A stretch of DNA of 64,000 bases. Origin: Carpediemonas membranifera (Eukaryota; Fornicata). This document shows, in pieces, positions 61,101 through 64,000 of the stretch. The stretch lies in NCBI GenBank assembly GCA_019828565.1, contig JAHDYR010000062.1, positions 62,001 to 126,000 of the forward strand, given 5' to 3'. A model generated the notes under the pieces. That model was not told where the DNA came from and made no database searches. It saw nothing but the letters and a program-made list of their open reading frames with translations. Every line of letters starts with the position of its first letter. Positions within the stretch are counted from its first letter, which is position 1. The translations under genes and the position numbers were made by a program.

Positions 61101-61702
61101 GAGTCTAACAAGACAACCACAGGTGTCTTGCCGATGAATCCGCGGCACAACGGGATGTTCGGGTCAGTTGGGGACGCCAATGTAGCCAATGGAACACACT
61201 CTGAAGGTTTATAGCGACAATAAACCTCCAGGTGACCCTCCTTCTTGCATGTGACGCAGCGGTGCTTCGGCTTGGGGCACTGGAAGGTCTTGTGCTTACC
61301 CTTGGCGCTGCAGTTGTAGCATACATACGTATCAGGGACTTGGTGTCCTTCGCGTTTGACGTTCGCGCCGCTGGTGGAATGGCGGTTAGGCTTCGAGCTA
61401 GGCTTAGGGCCCCGATGATGATGACGCTCCATGCGGTGCTGCGTGGCGCCTTCAGGCTTGATGTGGTGATGGGGACGCTGATTCTTGCTGGAAGGGTGGT
61501 CATTGAAAGCCTCAGCGATCTCACGGCTCTCTTGGACGTCCCGGCTCATCGCTAGAACCTTCGGAAGGGCTTCTAGGAGCGGTTGGCCTTGAATGAGCTC
61601 CTTGATCCGATACATAGTCCGTGATCCTTGACCGAACTTGAACGACCGAGCGTACGTGTCACGAAGGACCTCCTCGGAGGAATCTGGCTGTACAATAGCC
61701 AT
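58145..61702 (-). CDS. gag-pol: Gag-pol of G3, 5'-truncated
   Basis: An uninterrupted frame of about 1185 residues from the first ATG at 61702; homology continues to about 61768 without an ATG. Order: Gag remainder (RTMYRIKELIQG), zinc knuckles (CYNCSAKGKHKTFQC, CVTCKKEGHLEVYC), protease LLDSGAGRSAV, RT with IYIDDIIVSG, RNase H TDASAVGYGAVLLQ, integrase (CPVCQLL, VDTIGPLP, SDGGPEFHN, NGMVERANQQI) and chromodomain (REYLTHWVGFEDSEATW). All catalytic residues present. The 5' LTR and Gag start are absent, so it is not autonomous. Confidence 0.92.
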   Translation of the reverse strand: MAIVQPDSSEEVLRDTYARSFKFGQGSRTMYRIKELIQGQPLLEALPKVLAMSRDVQESREIAEAFNDHPSSKNQRPHHHIKPEGATQHRMERHHHRGPKPSSKPNRHSTSGANVKREGHQVPDTYVCYNCSAKGKHKTFQCPKPKHRCVTCKKEGHLEVYCRYKPSECVPLATLASPTDPNIPLCRGFIGKTPVVVLLDSGAGRSAVKPSLAKNLKVTSHQKIAVKTASGLIDALGTADVELKLLPSAFTPKSCTFSSDMLLLETEFDIILGYPDMVALGILPQAYAESEFTDAEIPDVAKHNAPLFSLSEAAIERQTNLLRRYTRVFEDRHEPSELEPYDLILKGDRVVNARPYFIPPAKVDVIREHIDELLRKGFIEPSSSDFASPAMIVPKKPDKTRFVVDYRGINQMTAPFDYPIPRIDEVIAQLAGKRIFATLDLSSGYHQILMSERSRQYTAFKTVLGRYQYKRMPFGLRNAGAHFQKAMERAFRGLVGNACQIYIDDIIVSGADEDEYLNNLEKVLERADQVKLQLNRDKCAFNRKEVEFLGWIISDGEKRIAPDRIQDILDLKMPKSAKGMQALVGFVNYFRDHGEDFATAAIPLTEAMAGKTPIGTKAQQEALNKVKDVLTRGDSLAIFDASKEHTVMTDASAVGYGAVLLQEGRPVCFMSKAFNDVQSRWSVGEKEAYAIVAAIKCWNKYLSWGKFTLLTDHRNLVFMFKSVNAKVRRWAEAMADLDFEVKHVAGLDNGAADGLSRVYSLCPAGEQDVKQAHLLGGAHLSRRVVTETLRSQGKAVPKRLVDKVISGCPVCQLLERPPTQRPDGLHTAVDRPFRRVAVDTIGPLPESDGKTHITVIVDMCSRLTELVPVTGTTGEAAANAFVNNWVLRYGCPEVLQSDGGPEFHNQLFKRLATEMGFKTHITTAHHPQSNGMVERANQQIERILRARRFELRGSTWVQNLPVAQFIVNTAPRVPTHLSPTEMVFGFQTNVPQRIFITSTSTAAAKQCHRAAADAAVRLASSRIKAAKEEALAKASTTRQEILSRFVLVKYPSRPPNKLSPGWRGPMRRVDSVKVDGVTVGYTVQDLAEGKDGPTVKVDAARVRRFDPGLLSESEIKALAATAVDEWEVDRISKSRGRGPMSKREYLTHWVGFEDSEATWQDYIYVKDLEALDIYLKSDQAKIDGL

Positions 61703-61768
61703 CAGGGTAGTGAACTTCCGGAAGAAGCTAATGGAGGAGTCCGGGTTCAACTTGATCAGCGATTGCAA

Positions 61769-62070
61769 TACTAATAGGTTGATTCAGCATTTAGAGCGGG
61801 CAACCAGTCCCGCTATGCTAGATTTTGATACATAAAACGTCGCCGGTACTTGGTAGTGAACTACCAACAAGGTAGTATGAACTACCTACTAGGTAGTATG
61901 AAGCTCGCAAACGCTCTCTGGTGTTCCTCGGTCCAACGCCATGAGGTCTTACCAGACGTTAGGGCGTACAACGGTGCCATAATGGTGTGGTGAGGCGCAG
62001 TTTAAGGTTTTGGTTTTTGACCATTTTCTCCACTGCGGTTTCCAGGAGTAAATCAGTTCTCATCCATTAA
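61769..62070. other. Junction between G3 and G4
   Basis: No gene. Contains GGTAGT/ACTACC direct and inverted repeats (61855-61900) that could form small hairpins. The sequence TTGACCATTTTCTCCACTGC at 62017 is a distant echo of the promoter block at 18851. Confidence 0.45.
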
Positions 62071-63095
62071 TTGGAAAGTTCCCTTCAAGGCCAAACCAAG
62101 CACAACCCCGCGATTAAGGACCTATTCCCTGTCGATGACGAAGACGAGACCCCACTTATTCTTAGCAAGAAGAAAGCTCGCCGCGAGCATCGGGACAAAG
62201 TGGTCCTCAAGCGCCTCGGCACAACGCTGAAGCCCCGTAGCTTAACAGCTCAACTGATGCCATCCCGTCTCCACGCCTCCGACTTCTCGGTTATGGAGGT
62301 CGCCCGCGTCAACCGCCGCTTCAAGCTCGTCCTCGCCCTATTCCAAGACGACAGCCTTCCGACCGATGTGTTGAAGGACACCTACTGCCGTGCATTCAAG
62401 TTCGGCTCGTCGAAGGCCATGTACCGCATCAAGGAGCTGATCGAGGACCTCGACTTCGACGACGCAATTCCAAGCGTCCTCTCCCTGGCCCGCGAGGTTC
62501 AGGAGAGCAAGGACGTCGTCGACGCCTTCGAGGACACCCCGCGTGACGCACGCAGCCGCGGCTCCGCCAGCAACCGAGGCCGTCAGCAAGGCAACCACCA
62601 GGGCCGCGACCAGTCATCATCAGACAACAACCATCAATCCTCCGGCGTCAGAGACAAGAAGGTGGGCCAGACACTGCCCGCCACCTACGTCTGCTACAAC
62701 TGCGGCGCCGAGGGGAAGCACAAGACGTGCCAGTGCAACAAGCCGAAGCACAAGTGCAGCCACTGTAAGAAGGAGGGCCACCTGGAGGTTTATTGTCGAT
62801 ATAAACCTTCAGCATGTGTCCTCTTGTCCCTTAGCACACCGTCAGACCCCTCGGTATCCCTGTGTAGAGGTACGGTCGCAGGCAAGCCTGTTGTCGCTCT
62901 CCTCGACTCTGGAGCTGGACGATCCGTCATTCATTCCAAGTTCGCATCAACGCTTAAGAAGATGACCACAGATCGAGTTCAGGTCAAGACGGCCAAGGGT
63001 ATCATTGACGCCCTAGGCAGTGTGGAGGTCGACTTGACCCTCGCACCGTCAGTCTTCACGCCTAAGTCGTGCTCGTTCAAGTCAACTATGCTAAG
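62071..63095 (+). pseudogene. gag: Gag-protease fragment of Gypsy element G4
   Basis: An open frame without a proper ATG at its start. Gag core (SKAMYRIKELIEDLDFDDAI), zinc knuckles (CYNCGAEGKHKTCQC, CSHCKKEGHLEVYC) and protease (VVALLDSGAGRSV) are followed by KSCSFKSTML, where homology to pol ends abruptly. The same strand then continues with an ORFx sequence. Gag-pol is truncated at both ends. Confidence 0.75.
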
Positions 63096-63836
63096 GGCTA
63101 CGTGAACTTCATCGAGGTGCCACTCGAGGCCATCTTCGACCATCTGTCAACTGGCACTCTCTGGAGTGGTGGCGCCGGCACCCTCCTCGACATGTCCAGC
63201 AACCTCCTGGTCCAGCTCCAGCGGGAGCACCGCGCCTTGCGCTTCCTCCGCGAGCGCACCGGCAGCCGCGCCCAGACCGACAAGGGCATCGTCCAGGCCG
63301 CCATCACTGCTGGCCTGTTCCGCCTTAAGAGCAATGACAAGACCAATCAGTACATCGCTCCCCAGAACTTGGCCGCCCTCGCTCGTGCTCTCGACTGCGG
63401 CGACAGCCTGGCCGGCCAGACCTTGTACCGTGTCGTTGTCCTGGCCCTCGCGCCAGAGTACTACCGCCTGTTCCTGCACGGTGAACGTTCCGAGCACGTC
63501 TCGGTCACTCCCACGCACTGGGCCGCCCTGGTCGGCAACCTCCGTGCCATGGACGAGCTCCCGTCCCTACCGGAGCGCCTCGGTCTGGCCCTCCAAGTCT
63601 CTGACCCGGAACGCGAGTACGACGTCCTGGACGTGCTGGGTCATGAGATCTTGACTACCGGCCCTGACCGCCGCCTGATCCTCCACGTGCAATACGAGGG
63701 CTACACCGCCCCCACATGCACTGATCTGGACTCGACCCTTGCTGCGGTCACCGTGGTCCGCGAGTACCTGGTGGACTTCGAGCTTGAGGACTGGATCAAC
63801 GGCCCTGACGACGAATCCGATGAAGGTTACGAATAA
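63096..63836 (+). CDS. ORFx fragment with chromodomain-like end (G7)
   Basis: Starts within the core (GYVNFIEVPLEAIFDHLSTG, cf. NCFELPLQGMLSRLRTG) and is open to a TAA in GAATAAA. The C-terminus REYDVLDVLGHEI...LILHVQYEGYTAPTCTDL...VVREYL is the most chromodomain-like of all copies. Fused upstream to the Gag-protease fragment. Convergent with a chromodomain of pol on the other strand. Confidence 0.68.
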   Translation, partial: GYVNFIEVPLEAIFDHLSTGTLWSGGAGTLLDMSSNLLVQLQREHRALRFLRERTGSRAQTDKGIVQAAITAGLFRLKSNDKTNQYIAPQNLAALARALDCGDSLAGQTLYRVVVLALAPEYYRLFLHGERSEHVSVTPTHWAALVGNLRAMDELPSLPERLGLALQVSDPEREYDVLDVLGHEILTTGPDRRLILHVQYEGYTAPTCTDLDSTLAAVTVVREYLVDFELEDWINGPDDESDEGYE

Positions 63837-63858
63837 ATCTTGACTGGGGATCCGTTTA

Positions 63859-64000
63859 CTGCCTGGAGTGTGCAGCACGGTGTAGGCCCCTTTCCTCAAG
63901 AAAGTCTTCGAACTTGTCACAACCATCGACATTCTCGAATGGTTCCCATGGCGCCTCGTCTGGCTCATAGCCCAGCCACTCGACCAAATATTCGCGACTC
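63859..64000 (-). CDS. Pol chromodomain end of G7, runs off the window
   Basis: Encodes SREYLVEWLGYEPDEAPWEP and FEDFLEERGLH, a canonical chromodomain at the end of a Gypsy pol. It confirms that ORFx and pol are convergent here too. The rest lies beyond the window. Confidence 0.8.

Overview
The window is nuclear DNA of a eukaryote. It has Ty3/Gypsy LTR retrotransposons with chromodomains, Tc1/mariner-like DNA transposons, a gene with a histone H3 tail, AATAAA signals at gene ends, minisatellites and a 100-N scaffold gap (12701-12800). No ordinary housekeeping gene was recognised, so the host cannot be named; a protist or fungus-like microbe with a repeat-rich genome fits best. Nearly everything readable belongs to mobile elements, many nested in one another.

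Layout. 0-8 kb: a repeat (R) present twice, the first copy split by a 4.65 kb Gypsy element (206-4854) with identical 92-bp LTRs and a 5-bp target duplication; two minisatellites and two long hairpins lie between the copies. 8.1-14 kb: decayed genes (an OTU-like protease and an acidic protein) and the scaffold gap. 14.0-32.3 kb: a Tc1/mariner-like transposon whose second gene is split by a 16.7 kb element with 54-bp terminal inverted repeats (15240-31960). 32.3-64 kb: a nested array of chromodomain Gypsy elements, the complete one being 36551-42863, interleaved with further Tc1/mariner-like elements.

The 16.7 kb element is the most remarkable part. Its genes lie on alternating strands in divergent and convergent pairs. 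They encode an 830-aa protein (possible degenerate OTU plus transposase-like part), a possible beta-propeller protein, a protein with two zinc modules of PHD type, a 121-aa protein, an acidic coiled-coil protein, a decayed kinase, a SET-like protein, a protein that starts with a near-perfect histone H3 tail, a caspase-like/OTU double protease, and a CDC7-like kinase. This looks like a mobile chromatin-manipulation kit: substrate mimic, possible writer, reader, kinase and deubiquitinase. In the H3-like tail K4, K14 and K18 are kept, while K9, S10, K23, K27 and S28 are replaced.

Two further themes recur. Every Tc1/mariner-like element here carries a second gene convergent with the transposase, the two stop codons being only 4-7 nt apart. 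The Gypsy elements carry an antisense gene (called ORFx here) between pol and the 3' LTR. Its C-terminus looks like a second, divergent chromodomain, and its leader contains a conserved RNA hairpin. Many genes have one or a few frameshifts, several in homopolymers, so part of the apparent decay may be consensus error.
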